Positions 20,430-31,216 of a DNA stretch of 64,000 bases are shown in pieces (within the stretch, counting starts at the first letter, position 1; every line of letters starts with the position of its first letter). The stretch is from positions 930,001 to 994,000 of the forward strand of contig CAVVLN010000002.1 of NCBI GenBank assembly GCA_963749145.1, in the 5' to 3' direction. The notes beneath the pieces were generated by a model. The model had not been told where the DNA came from. It was given only the letters and a program-made list of their open reading frames with translations, and did not search any database. Position numbers and translations under genes: made by a program. The stretch is from JASHPR01 sp963749145. GTDB taxonomy: Bacteria > Actinomycetota > Actinomycetes > Streptosporangiales > Streptosporangiaceae.

Positions 20430-21824
20430 GTGGCCCCCGCCAGCACCTTGACGACGAGGTCTCTCGCGCCCCTGGCATCCTTCGCCCACGACTGGGTGGG
20501 CGGCGACATTCACGGGCTCGCCGCGTTCGCCGGGACGCTCTACGGCTACGTCCCCCGGATCGAGGACGTGGTCACCGCGCTGGACAAGAAGGTGGACCAG
20601 ATCGTCGGCGACGCGGGCTGGGTCGGTGCGGCGGCCACGGCGTTCGCTACCAACTGGGAGAAGGTCTCGGCCGAGACCAACGCCATCGGGCTGGTGATCG
20701 TGCAGACCGGGAGCATCGTGGACCAGCTCGCCGTCGACCTGTCCAAGATCGAGAACGCCCTGGAGCAGGCCGCGGCCAAGGTCGCGGCGCACGGGGTCGG
20801 TATCGGCCCGGACGGGCAGCCGCCCGAGGCCTGCTATGCCAACCCCACCCAGGAGAGCTGGCGGCTCGGCTACGACTCGTTCTACCAGCAGTGCATGGCG
20901 GCGGCCGAGAACGCCCGGGTCCAGGCCGCCGGCGCGCTGCACGGCGTGTACGGGGCGATGACCTCGGGCACGTCCGGCCAGGGCGACATCAGCCCGTCCG
21001 GTGCCGGGACGAAGATCGGCGACAGCTCGACGCTCTCGGACTACCTCGCGGACCTGCTGGCCACGCCCACCGCCTACGCCAACCAGGTCGCGGACAAGGT
21101 GGCCGAGCTGACCACCAAGGCGGGCAAGGCTTACAAGGCCTGGCAGGCCGCCCAGGCCGCCGCCCGGCAGGCCGACGGACGGTTCGGCGTGATGCCGGAG
21201 GACGTCAAGGTCGCCCTGAAGGACGCCAAGACCGAGCTCGCCTCGGCCGAATCGGACCTGGCCAAGGCCCAGGACGGCGAGGGCGCGTTCACCAAGTTCT
21301 TCGGCACGCGGCTGCGCGACCTGCCCGGCCTGAAGGGGGCCGACGCGGTCGACGCCCTGCGAGACGGCAGCCTGCTCGACCGGGCGCTCGACGTGCCGGT
21401 CGTCGACGTCGTCGCCGGGGGGATCGCCACCGTGCTCAACGCCCAGCAGGACGAGCAGCATGGCGTGCCGGGCTGGCTGGCCTACCCGCTGGAAACGGGC
21501 GGCACCGTGGCCAGCATCGCCGCCGGGACGGCGGTCGCGGGCGTGGTCGGCGGGGCGGTGGCCGGCGCGTCGATCGTCGGCGCGCCGGTGCTCGGCGTGG
21601 TGGCGGGCGTCGCGGTCGGCGGCGCGGTCGCCTACGGCGTCGGCGACTACATTCACAATTACATCGAGGACTTCGGCGCCCAGTGGCATCAGCACGGGGT
21701 GCTGGGGATCGTGACCGATTTCGGCGCCGCCGGCGTCGGCACCTGGGACGACACCAAGCAGCTGGTTGGAGATGCCGGGCATGCGGCCAGTAGCGTGTGG
21801 CACGGCATCACGTCCCTGTTCTAG
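20430..21824 (+). CDS. WXG-domain protein with C-terminal glycine-zipper membrane region
   Basis: A 464-residue protein. The N-terminal third is a WXG-type helical hairpin: VVTALDKKVDQIVGDAGWVGAAATAFATNWEKVSAETNAI, with W64-V-G66. The middle is coiled-coil-like and Ala/Lys/Gln-rich (KVAELTTKAGKAYKAWQAAQ, VALKDAKTELASAESDLAKAQDG). Residues about 357-404 are a long Gly/Ala/Val stretch of GxxxG repeats that could insert in membranes, followed by an amphipathic end with aromatic residues. This layout resembles type VII-exported polymorphic effectors with a pore-forming C-terminus, but I cannot name a family. The GTG start follows AAGGAGGCGCC. No secretion apparatus genes are in the window. Confidence 0.7.
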   Translation: MAPASTLTTRSLAPLASFAHDWVGGDIHGLAAFAGTLYGYVPRIEDVVTALDKKVDQIVGDAGWVGAAATAFATNWEKVSAETNAIGLVIVQTGSIVDQLAVDLSKIENALEQAAAKVAAHGVGIGPDGQPPEACYANPTQESWRLGYDSFYQQCMAAAENARVQAAGALHGVYGAMTSGTSGQGDISPSGAGTKIGDSSTLSDYLADLLATPTAYANQVADKVAELTTKAGKAYKAWQAAQAAARQADGRFGVMPEDVKVALKDAKTELASAESDLAKAQDGEGAFTKFFGTRLRDLPGLKGADAVDALRDGSLLDRALDVPVVDVVAGGIATVLNAQQDEQHGVPGWLAYPLETGGTVASIAAGTAVAGVVGGAVAGASIVGAPVLGVVAGVAVGGAVAYGVGDYIHNYIEDFGAQWHQHGVLGIVTDFGAAGVGTWDDTKQLVGDAGHAASSVWHGITSLF

Positions 21825-21835
21825 CCGGAGGCGCC

Positions 21836-22591
21836 ATGGGGCTCTTCGACCGCACGGCCAGCAGGCTGTCCAGCCACACCACGCTCCTGCTGCCTGCTGA
21901 TCCCGGTGACGCGTTCCTCGACGCCGCCCGGCTGTATGACCCCGAGGTGCACCGATGGCACGATCGGCTGGTCTTCCGCAACGGGGTGCTGCTCTTCGGC
22001 CCGGTGGCGGTGACCCCCAAGCTCGAGCAGCAGGCTGGGCTCCCGGCCGGGATGGCGGTGGCCTGGTACACCGACGCGGCCGGGCAGAGCACCAGCCAGA
22101 AGCGCCCGCACGAGGCCAAGGTGGACGACGGCGACCGGCTCGTGCGCGGCCTGGCGGAACGCCTCGGCGGCACCGCCCAGTACGCCGCGCCGCAGCCCAA
22201 CCTCGCGCTGATCGCGTCGGTGTACAGCGAGCAGGGCCTCGCGGTGCCGCAGGTGATCGAGGCACTCCGGCCCTACGCCGGCGACCTCGAGGCCGAGGAC
22301 GAGAACGCGGACTCCTACGGCCTGACCGGCAAGGCGGCGCCGTTCTACGTCGGCTACTTCTCCCCGCGCCTGTACTCGGAGCCGAACGCGCCGCCGGCGG
22401 TCGGCGCGATGCGGTCTCGCCCGCTGCACCACTGGGACCTGAATACCGGCACCAGCGTCAAGCACGCGGCGCGGCAGCTCGGGCTGACCGTCGGCGAGGC
22501 GGCGTTCGCGCTCGCCGGCCAGGCCGGCGGCGTGGTGCTCGACGTGCTCGGGTTCCGCGTCAGCCGGGCCGAGGACCTGCTCCCCCGCTGA
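21836..22591 (+). CDS. Uncharacterised protein, last gene of the WXG cassette
   Basis: A 251-residue soluble protein of unknown function. The ATG at 21836 has a GCCGGAGGCGCC ribosome-binding site 11 bases after the stop of the glycine-zipper gene, so the two are cotranslated. It has no signal peptide or membrane segment and is rich in mixed alpha/beta sequence (RWHDRLVFRNGVLLFGPVAVTPK, QPNLALIASVYSEQGLAVPQVIEALRPYAGDL, AAPFYVGYFSPRLYSEP). By position it could be an immunity or chaperone protein for the upstream putative effector; nothing in the sequence proves this. Confidence 0.6.
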   Translation: MGLFDRTASRLSSHTTLLLPADPGDAFLDAARLYDPEVHRWHDRLVFRNGVLLFGPVAVTPKLEQQAGLPAGMAVAWYTDAAGQSTSQKRPHEAKVDDGDRLVRGLAERLGGTAQYAAPQPNLALIASVYSEQGLAVPQVIEALRPYAGDLEAEDENADSYGLTGKAAPFYVGYFSPRLYSEPNAPPAVGAMRSRPLHHWDLNTGTSVKHAARQLGLTVGEAAFALAGQAGGVVLDVLGFRVSRAEDLLPR

Positions 22592-22692
22592 CGGGCCGGG
22601 CGGGAATGTCAGAGGCCCGTCATACATTGTTAGCGTGGGTTCTTATCCGCCCGTACTCACCCGGCCGTACCGTCGAACCAGAGGGGGGAGCC

Positions 22693-24830
<2,138 letters not shown>

Positions 24831-24843
24831 CCAGCACCCGGAA

Positions 24844-24868
24844 GCGCCCGGTGGCCAGGACCGGGCGC
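24844..24868 (+). terminator. Hairpin terminator after uvrB
   Basis: GCGCCCGGT (24844-24852) and ACCGGGCGC (24860-24868) form a perfect 9-bp stem with a seven-base loop, beginning 13 bases after the uvrB stop. No U-tract follows. Confidence 0.6.
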
Positions 24869-24971
24869 GGGCGGCGCGGCAGGTAGGCAGGCGCAGGACG
24901 CCGGGCACTGAAGGCTGGGCGGAGTCGGCGTTGCGGGGGAACCGGCGCCGGAGCGGCGCCGTCCAAGTGTT

Positions 24972-25811
24972 ATGGGTCGCAATAGGGTCGCAGGGAGCCC
25001 GGGGAGCACGGGTCGCTCGAGGGTGGCGGGTCGCATGAGGGCGGCGGGTCGCTCGAGGGCGGCGGGTCGCTCCAGGGTGGCGGGTCGCATGAGGGGCACA
25101 GGTTTCCCCAGAGTTGCGGGCGGGCCGGGAACGCGCGGCGCCCGGGCGCCGCGGGGCATCGCGGCCGCGCTGGGGGCGGTCGCGCTGGGCGCGGTGGCGC
25201 TGGCCGCGTGCGGGAGCGTCCCCGCGCCGGCCTCCGGCGCGCCGGCCGGGGCGTCCGGCCAGTCCGCGGCGTCGCCGTCGGCCAGCGCCAGCGCCAGCGC
25301 CGGCCCCAACGCCGGCGCCGGGCCGGACGCGCTGTGCCAGGACCCGGCCGCGGTCACCGGCCTGCAGATCTCCCAGATCCGCGGCATGAGGATCCCGCAG
25401 CGGCAGATCGACTTTCCGCACGCCATCAAGGTGACCAGCACGGCCCAGGCCCGGGCCGTGGCCCGGGCGCTGTGCGCGCTGCCGGTGATGCCCCGCGGCA
25501 TAATCAACTGCCCGGCGCTGTTTGCGGGAACGAGTTACCAGCTGACGTTCACGGCGGACGGGCGCAAGCTACCCGTGGTCATTCTGGAGGCGACCGGCTG
25601 CGAGACCGTGACCGGCGCCGGGCCGGTCCGTCAGGCCCGGTCATCCGGGTTCTGGCGGGTGCTGGCCGAGGCGAGCCACCTCACCCCGCTGGGCCTGGCG
25701 TTCGCCCGGCCGGGGTGCCAGCCGCCGTCGGGTACCGTCAAGATCAACGACTGCCCGGCCCAGATGCAGCCGGGCGGCGCGGCCCAGTCCGGCTCGGGGG
25801 CCGCGCCGTAG
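24972..25811 (+). CDS. Putative lipoprotein with repeat-bearing N-terminus
   Basis: A secreted, lipid-anchored protein of unknown function. GIAAALGAVALGAVALAACGS is a signal peptide with a LAAC lipobox, so Lgt (9.4 kb) would modify the cysteine. A Ser/Ala-rich linker follows, then a domain with conserved-looking cysteines (DALCQDP, ALCALPV, IINCPALF, ATGCETV, RPGCQPP, NDCPAQ) that may form disulfides outside the cell. From ATG 24972 the signal peptide is preceded by about 60 Arg/Gly residues from an 18-base repeat, unusually long. ATG 25089 (cysteine at residue 41) gives a more normal signal. Neither start has a good ribosome-binding site. Confidence 0.75.
   Translation: MGRNRVAGSPGSTGRSRVAGRMRAAGRSRAAGRSRVAGRMRGTGFPRVAGGPGTRGARAPRGIAAALGAVALGAVALAACGSVPAPASGAPAGASGQSAASPSASASASAGPNAGAGPDALCQDPAAVTGLQISQIRGMRIPQRQIDFPHAIKVTSTAQARAVARALCALPVMPRGIINCPALFAGTSYQLTFTADGRKLPVVILEATGCETVTGAGPVRQARSSGFWRVLAEASHLTPLGLAFARPGCQPPSGTVKINDCPAQMQPGGAAQSGSGAAP
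25021..25092 (+). repeat. Four tandem 18-base repeats at the lipoprotein N-terminus
   Basis: Units at 25021-25038, 25039-25056, 25057-25074 and 25075-25092 share GGG(T/C)GGCGGGTCGC(A/T). The first and last are identical. In the lipoprotein frame each encodes (V/A)AGR(M/S)R-type hexapeptides, giving a highly basic run before the signal peptide. Confidence 0.8.
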
Positions 25812-25844
25812 CCGGGCGACGTCACCGGGCCAGGGAGGGTACGT

Positions 25845-26453
25845 GTGACGTGGGTTATGTTCGACTACGGCGGCGTGCTTTGCCACCCGCCCTCGCCCGA
25901 GGACCTGGCCTTGCTCGCCGGAGCCGCTGGCGTTGGCGTTCCGGCCCTGGTCGAGGAGTACTGGGGCTGGCGGCGGGCGTATGACCTGGCCGAACTGGAC
26001 GCCCAGCAGTACTGGCGGCAGGTGGGGAAGGGCGTGGACCGCGATTTCAGCGATGCCCAGGTCGGCGAGCTCATCCGGCTGGACCGCGCCTCCTGGCTGC
26101 GGCTGCAAGCGGGCACGGTGGCGCTGGTCGAGGACCTGGCCCGGGCCGGGTGGCCGCTCGCGCTGCTGTCGAACGCGCCCGACGACCTCGCCGACGCGAT
26201 CGCCGGGCTGCCGATTGCGGCCCATTTCGGTCACCTGATTTTCAGCTGTCAGCTGAAGTTGGCCAAACCGGATCCGGAATGTTACCGGCGCGCGCTGGCT
26301 ATGCTGGCCGCGAAGGCCGAAGATGTCATTTTCATCGACGACCGTGCCGAGAACGTGGCCGCCGCGACCGCACTCGGCCTGCAGTCGATGCGTTTTACCA
26401 GCTCAGAGGGTATCCGCACCGCCGTAGTCGAGCGGCTGGACGGTCGCCGGTGA
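25845..26453 (+). CDS. HAD-superfamily hydrolase (subfamily IA)
   Basis: A 202-residue haloacid dehalogenase-like phosphatase. Motif I is VMFDYGGVL; the usual second aspartate is a glycine, as in several epoxide-hydrolase-N-terminal-like members, so phosphatase activity is not assured. Motif II is LALLSNAP, motif III LKLAKPDPECY and motif IV VIFIDDRAENV. The alpha-helical cap lies between residues about 15 and 85. The GTG start has a GGGAGGG ribosome-binding site. The substrate is unknown. It stands between the lipoprotein and a DMT-type membrane protein on the same strand. Confidence 0.88.
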   Translation: MTWVMFDYGGVLCHPPSPEDLALLAGAAGVGVPALVEEYWGWRRAYDLAELDAQQYWRQVGKGVDRDFSDAQVGELIRLDRASWLRLQAGTVALVEDLARAGWPLALLSNAPDDLADAIAGLPIAAHFGHLIFSCQLKLAKPDPECYRRALAMLAAKAEDVIFIDDRAENVAAATALGLQSMRFTSSEGIRTAVVERLDGRR

Positions 26454-26588
26454 GCGGGCGGCCCGGGCCGGCGGGCCGGGACATCCGGCCCGGCCGGCGG
26501 AGCCCGGGGAGCCGCGCCGGGCATGGCGCGGCCGGAGAGCGGCCCGCGGCGGCCGGAAAGCGGGCTGAGCAGCCCCGCGAGGACGGCG

Positions 26589-26594
26589 TAGGGT
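26589..26594 (+). promoter_or_regulatory. -10 element for leaderless transcript (DMT-type gene)
   Basis: TAGGGT is followed by seven bases and then the ATG at 26602, consistent with a leaderless mRNA. No ribosome-binding site lies between them. Confidence 0.5.
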
Positions 26595-26601
26595 CGTAAC
26601 T

Positions 26602-27519
26602 ATGTTGGCGAGCCTGGTCGCCGCGCTGCTGTCGGCCATCTGTTACGGGATCGCCGCGGTCATGCAGGCGGTGGCCATCCGCTCGGCGAGCCGCCGGCCG
26701 GCCCGGATCAGGGAAGGTGACCCGGCCGCCGCCCGGGTCGACCCGGGCCTGCTGGTCCGCCTGCTCGGCCAGTGGCGCTTCCTGGCCAGCCTGGCCATCG
26801 ACATCCTCGGGTTCCTGGCCCAGCTGGTGGCGTTGCGGCGGCTGCCGCTGTTCGCCGTGCAGGCCGTGATCGCGTCCAACCTGGCGGTCATCGCGGTGCT
26901 CGCGGCGTGGCTGATGAAGGCCCGGCTGAATTGGCAGGAATGGCTGGCGGTCGGCGGGGTGGTCGTCGGGGTGGGCCTGCTCGGCTCCTCGGCTGGGGCC
27001 GAGGGGGCGGCGACGGTCGGCCCGGCCTTCCAGATCGCGCTGATGGTGGCAGTGGCCGGCGTGGCGGTGGCCGGGATCGCGGCCGCCCGGCTGCCCGGCC
27101 GGGCCCGCACGCCTGCGCTGGGCGCCACCGCCGGGCTCGGCTACGCGGTGCTGGCCGTCTCGGCCCGGATCCTGCCCGGCTTCTCGCCGATGCAGCTGGT
27201 GCGCAGCCCGGCCACGTACACGCTGGCCGCGGCCGGGATCGTCTCGTTCCTGATGTACGCGTCGGCGCTGGAGGGCGGCAGCGTCACCGTGGCCACCTCG
27301 GCCGTGGTCCTGGCCGAAACCGTCCCGCCCGCGATCGTCGGCGTGGTGTTCCTCGGCGACACCACCCGGCCCGGGCTGACCGGCCTGGCGGTGGCCGGGT
27401 TCATCCTGGCGGTGGCCTGCGCCGTGGTCCTGGCCCGGTTCGGCGAGGCCGGCGAGCCGTCGCCGGAAGGACGGGACGGCCAGCGGGCGCGCCGCGCCCG
27501 GGCCACGACGTCCGTGTGA
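26602..27519 (+). CDS. DMT/EamA-like multi-pass membrane protein
   Basis: A 305-residue integral membrane protein with about nine to ten hydrophobic helices. Two halves are visible (LVAALLSAICYGIAAVMQAVAI ... EWLAVGGVVVGVGLLGSSAG and TAGLGYAVLAVSARILPG ... LAVAGFILAVACAVVLARF), the internal duplication typical of the drug/metabolite transporter superfamily. GGSVTVATSAVVLAETVPPAIVGVVFLGD is the usual ninth-tenth helix signature. The transported compound cannot be predicted. Leaderless-type promoter; downstream is pyrG with its own -10 element. Confidence 0.82.
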   Translation: MLASLVAALLSAICYGIAAVMQAVAIRSASRRPARIREGDPAAARVDPGLLVRLLGQWRFLASLAIDILGFLAQLVALRRLPLFAVQAVIASNLAVIAVLAAWLMKARLNWQEWLAVGGVVVGVGLLGSSAGAEGAATVGPAFQIALMVAVAGVAVAGIAAARLPGRARTPALGATAGLGYAVLAVSARILPGFSPMQLVRSPATYTLAAAGIVSFLMYASALEGGSVTVATSAVVLAETVPPAIVGVVFLGDTTRPGLTGLAVAGFILAVACAVVLARFGEAGEPSPEGRDGQRARRARATTSV

Positions 27520-27608
27520 CCCCGGTATCGGACTCTTTGTTCCTGGTCAACGCCGTGCGCAGGCCGGCGCGTTGGGCGTTGCGGCCCAGCCCGCCCCCGC
27601 CCGGCTGA

Positions 27609-27614
27609 TATCCT
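27609..27614 (+). promoter_or_regulatory. Candidate -10 element of pyrG
   Basis: TATCCT matches the vegetative -10 consensus and would start transcription near 27621, leaving a leader of about 48 bases before the pyrG ribosome-binding site. No good -35 hexamer is seen at 16-18 bases upstream. Confidence 0.45.
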
Positions 27615-27668
27615 GAGAACCCGTGGACCGGCGGATTTGCCGCCGGGCTAAGACCACGGGAGCCTCAT

Positions 27669-29378
27669 TTGGCTACGGCACCTCACTCATCACGGCCCGT
27701 CTCCACCAGGCACCTTTTCGTCACCGGGGGCGTGGCTTCCAGTCTCGGCAAGGGCCTCACCGCGTCCAGCCTCGGCCGCCTGCTGAAGCTGCGGGGGCTG
27801 CGGGTCACGATGCAGAAACTCGACCCGTATCTCAACGTCGACCCCGGCACCATGAACCCGTTCCAGCACGGCGAGGTGTTCGTCACCGACGACGGCACCG
27901 AGACCGACCTGGACGTCGGGCACTACGAGCGGTTCCTGGACACCCGGCTCCAGGGGTCGGCCAACGTCACCACCGGCCAGATCTACTCCAGCGTGATCGC
28001 CAAGGAGCGGCGCGGCGACTACCTGGGCGACACCGTGCAGGTGATCCCGCACATCACCAATGAGATCAAGGCCCGCATCCTCGACATGGGCGGCCCCGAG
28101 GTCGACGTGGTCATCACCGAGGTGGGCGGCACGGTGGGCGACATCGAGTCCCAGCCGTTCCTGGAGGCGATCCGCCAGATCCGGCACGAGATCGGCCGGG
28201 ACCGCTGCTTCTTCCTGCATGTCTCGCTGCTGCCGTACATCGGGCCGTCCGGCGAGCTGAAGACCAAGCCGACCCAGCACTCGGTGGCCGCGCTGCGCAG
28301 CATCGGCATCCAGCCCGACGCGATCGTGTGCCGCTCCGACCGGCCCATCACGTCCGGGCTGAAGCGCAAGATCAGCCTGATGTGCGACGTGGACGAGGAG
28401 GCGGTGGTCTCCGCGGCCGACGCCCTGTCGATCTACGACATCCCCAAGGTGCTGCACTCCGAGGGCCTGGACGCCTACGTGGTGCGCCGGCTCGGGCTGC
28501 CGTTCCGCGACGTGGACTGGAGCGACTGGGACGAGTTGCTGCGCCGGGTGCACCGCCCCGCCCGCAGCGTCACGATCGCGCTGGTCGGCAAGTACGTGGA
28601 CCTGCCCGACGCGTACCTGTCGCCGGCCGAGGCGCTGCGGGCCGGCGGGTTCGGCAACGACGCGAGGGTCAACATCCGCTGGGTGCCCAGCGACGAGTGC
28701 CAGACCCCCGAGGGCGCGGCGCGCCACCTCGACGGCGCGGACGGGGTGCTGGTCCCGGGCGGGTTCGGCGTCCGCGGGATCGAGGGGAAGATCGGGGCCG
28801 TGCGGCACGCCCGGGAGAACGGCATCCCGCTGCTCGGGCTGTGCCTCGGGCTGCAGTGCCTGGCCATCGAGGTCGCGCGGGACCTGGCGGGCCTGGAGGG
28901 CGCGAACAGCGCGGAGTTCGACCCGGCCGCCGCGCACCCGGTGATCGCCACCATGGCCGGCCAGGAGGACGTGGTGGCCGGGGAGCGGAACATGGGCGGC
29001 ACGATGCGGCTGGGCCTGTACCCGGCGGTGCTCGCCGAGGGGAGCCTGGTCCGTGAGCTCTACGGGACCGAGATCGTGGAGGAACGGCACCGGCACCGGT
29101 ACGAGGTCAACAACGCCTACCGCGAGATCCTGGAGCGGGCCGGGCTGGTCTGCTCCGGGCTGTCGCCCGACGGCATGCTGGTCGAATTCGTCGAACTGCC
29201 GCGCAGCGTCCACCCGTTCTTCGTGGCCACCCAGGCGCACCCGGAGTTCCTGTCCCGCCCGACCCGGCCGCACCCTCTGTTCAGCGGGCTCGTGACCGCC
29301 GCGCTCGAGCGCTCGCGGGCGGTCCCCGCCACCGATCCGCTCGCGGCGGCCGGCCGCCGGGCCGCGGCCAGCGCGTGA
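27669..29378 (+). CDS. pyrG: CTP synthase
   Basis: Converts UTP to CTP using glutamine. The 569-residue protein has the N-terminal synthetase domain (HLFVTGGVASSLGKGLTASSLG P-loop, QKLDPYLNVDPGTMNPFQHGEVFV, ITEVGGTVGDIESQPF) and a C-terminal class I glutaminase with the nucleophile in LLGLCLGLQC and the His/Glu pair in THPE-like AQAHPEF. The start is TTG 27669 with GGGAG 6-7 bases upstream; no better ATG or GTG exists before the conserved start. The stop overlaps the downstream Nudix gene by one base. Confidence 0.97.
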   Translation: MATAPHSSRPVSTRHLFVTGGVASSLGKGLTASSLGRLLKLRGLRVTMQKLDPYLNVDPGTMNPFQHGEVFVTDDGTETDLDVGHYERFLDTRLQGSANVTTGQIYSSVIAKERRGDYLGDTVQVIPHITNEIKARILDMGGPEVDVVITEVGGTVGDIESQPFLEAIRQIRHEIGRDRCFFLHVSLLPYIGPSGELKTKPTQHSVAALRSIGIQPDAIVCRSDRPITSGLKRKISLMCDVDEEAVVSAADALSIYDIPKVLHSEGLDAYVVRRLGLPFRDVDWSDWDELLRRVHRPARSVTIALVGKYVDLPDAYLSPAEALRAGGFGNDARVNIRWVPSDECQTPEGAARHLDGADGVLVPGGFGVRGIEGKIGAVRHARENGIPLLGLCLGLQCLAIEVARDLAGLEGANSAEFDPAAAHPVIATMAGQEDVVAGERNMGGTMRLGLYPAVLAEGSLVRELYGTEIVEERHRHRYEVNNAYREILERAGLVCSGLSPDGMLVEFVELPRSVHPFFVATQAHPEFLSRPTRPHPLFSGLVTAALERSRAVPATDPLAAAGRRAAASA

Positions 29379-30016
29379 TGACCGGGAGCGGAGCGACCGA
29401 GGACCTGGACATCCGTGACACGGCCGAGCACTGGCCGGTGACCTCGTCGGCCACGCTGGGCCAGGGCAGCCTGGTCCGGCTGCGCCGGGATATGGTGCGG
29501 ATGCCCGACGGTGACGTGGTGGGCCGGGATGTCCTCGAGCATCCGGGCGCGGTGGCGGTGCTCGCGCTGGACTCGGGCGACCGCGTCCTCATGATCCGCC
29601 AGTACCGGCACCCGGTGGGCAGGCTGCTGTGGGAGATCCCGGCCGGCCTGCGCGACGTCGCGGGCGAGCCGCTGCACGTGACCGCGGAGCGGGAACTGCT
29701 CGAGGAATCCGGCTACCGGGCCGCCTGGTGGCGGGTGCTCACCGACTCCTACTCCTCGCCCGGCATCAGCACCGAGCGCCTGCGGATCTTCCTCGCCCGC
29801 GGCCTGACCGAGGTGCCCGAGGCGGAGCGCTCGTACGTGCCCGAGCACGAGGAGGCGCACCTGACGCTGGCCTGGGTGCCGCTGGAGCAGGCAGTGGCCC
29901 GGATTCTCGCTGGTGACCTGCATAATGGCGTGACGTCACTGGGTATCTTGTCCGCGTATGCGGCACGCCGGGACGGGTTCGCCGGGCTGCGGAACGCGGA
30001 TGCACCCGAACGGTGA
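29378..30016 (+). CDS. Nudix hydrolase (ADP-ribose pyrophosphatase type)
   Basis: A 212-residue enzyme expected to hydrolyse ADP-ribose or a similar nucleoside diphosphate sugar. The Nudix box reads GLRDVAGEPLHVTAERELLEESG with the metal-binding REL-LEE glutamates. QYRHPVGRLLWEIPAGL just before it is the hallmark of ADP-ribose pyrophosphatases. ATG 29378 shares one base with the pyrG stop. The association of pyrG and this Nudix gene is common in actinobacteria. Length is normal (about 200-215). Confidence 0.93.
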   Translation: MTGSGATEDLDIRDTAEHWPVTSSATLGQGSLVRLRRDMVRMPDGDVVGRDVLEHPGAVAVLALDSGDRVLMIRQYRHPVGRLLWEIPAGLRDVAGEPLHVTAERELLEESGYRAAWWRVLTDSYSSPGISTERLRIFLARGLTEVPEAERSYVPEHEEAHLTLAWVPLEQAVARILAGDLHNGVTSLGILSAYAARRDGFAGLRNADAPER

Positions 30017-30100
30017 TCGGCGGCCGCGACGCGGCCACGACGTGGACCTGACCGGCAACGGGGCCGGGCAGGGCACCTCGACCAGGAAGGGCTGGGTGCC

Positions 30101-31216
30101 ATGAAGGTCGGCATTCCGAAGGAGATCAAGAACCATGAGTACCGGGTCGCCTGCACCCCGGCGGGCGCGCACGAACTGGTCCGGTCCGGGCACGAGGTGT
30201 TCGTCCAGCACGACGCGGGCGCCGGCTCGCTCATCCCCGACGCGGACTTCGCCGCCGCCGGGGCGACGATCCTGCCCGACGCCGACGCGGTGTGGCAGGC
30301 CGGCGAGCTGATCCTCAAGGTCAAGGAGCCGATCGGCGAGGAGTACCCCCGGCTGCGCAAGGGCCAGATCCTGTTCACCTACCTGCACCTGGCCGCGGAC
30401 CGCAAGCTCACCGAGGTGCTGCTCGGCTCGGGCAGCACGGCGATCGCCTACGAGACCGTCCAGCTGGCGGACGGGTCGCTGCCGCTGCTGGCCCCGATGT
30501 CCGAGGTCGCGGGGCGGATGGCGCCGCAGGTGGGCGCGCACCACCTGCAGCGCGACGGCGGCGGCCGGGGCGTGCTGATGGGCGGGGTCTCCGGCGTGTA
30601 CGCGGCCAAGGTGGTCGTCCTCGGCGCGGGCGTGTCCGGCATGAACGCGGCGGCGATCGCGCTCGGCATGCAGGCCGAGGTGCTGCTGGTGGACAAGAAC
30701 GTCGCCCGGCTGCGCGCGGCCGATGCGATCTACCAGGGGCACCTGCAGACGGTCACGTCCAACGCCTACGAGATCGAGAAGGCCGTGATCGACGCCGACC
30801 TCGTGATCGGTGCCGTGCTGGTGCCCGGGGCCAAGGCCCCGATGCTGGTCTCCAACGACCTCGTGGCGCGGATGAAGCCGGGCTCAGTGCTGGTCGACAT
30901 CTCCATCGACCAGGGCGGCTGCTTCGAGGACTCGCACCCGACCACGCACGCCAACCCGACCTACAAGGTGCACGGGTCGGTGTTCTACTGCGTCGCGAAC
31001 ATGCCCGGCGCGGTGCCGCACACCTCGACCTACGCGCTGACCAACGTCACCCTGCCGTACGCGGTGGAGATCGCGAACCGCGGCTGGCGCGCGGCGCTGC
31101 GCGCCGACCCGGCGTTCGCGCCGGGCCTGAACGTGCACGAGGGCGTCCTCACCTGCCCGGGTGTCGGGGAAGCGCACGGACTGCCGTGGACGGCCGTGAG
31201 CGAGGCGCTCAACTGA
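30101..31216 (+). CDS. ald: Alanine dehydrogenase
   Basis: NAD-dependent interconversion of alanine and pyruvate plus ammonia. The 371-residue protein starts MKVGIPKEIKNHEYRVACTP, with the catalytic lysine region LILKVKEPIGEEY and histidine in LFTYLHLAAD. The NAD Rossmann motif is VVVLGAGVSGMNAAAIALGM, and DQGGCFEDSHPTTH near the C-terminus is diagnostic. Length matches the family. It provides a nitrogen link with gltBD. The 3' end overlaps the xerD start by about 31 bases, in another frame. Confidence 0.96.
   Translation: MKVGIPKEIKNHEYRVACTPAGAHELVRSGHEVFVQHDAGAGSLIPDADFAAAGATILPDADAVWQAGELILKVKEPIGEEYPRLRKGQILFTYLHLAADRKLTEVLLGSGSTAIAYETVQLADGSLPLLAPMSEVAGRMAPQVGAHHLQRDGGGRGVLMGGVSGVYAAKVVVLGAGVSGMNAAAIALGMQAEVLLVDKNVARLRAADAIYQGHLQTVTSNAYEIEKAVIDADLVIGAVLVPGAKAPMLVSNDLVARMKPGSVLVDISIDQGGCFEDSHPTTHANPTYKVHGSVFYCVANMPGAVPHTSTYALTNVTLPYAVEIANRGWRAALRADPAFAPGLNVHEGVLTCPGVGEAHGLPWTAVSEALN

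Noticed and set aside
22621..22692. LexA/SOS box upstream of uvrB
   Set aside because: TCGAAC at about 22672 has no matching GTTCGA half-site. TACATT (22623-22628) could be a -10 element but lacks a -35, so neither is claimed.
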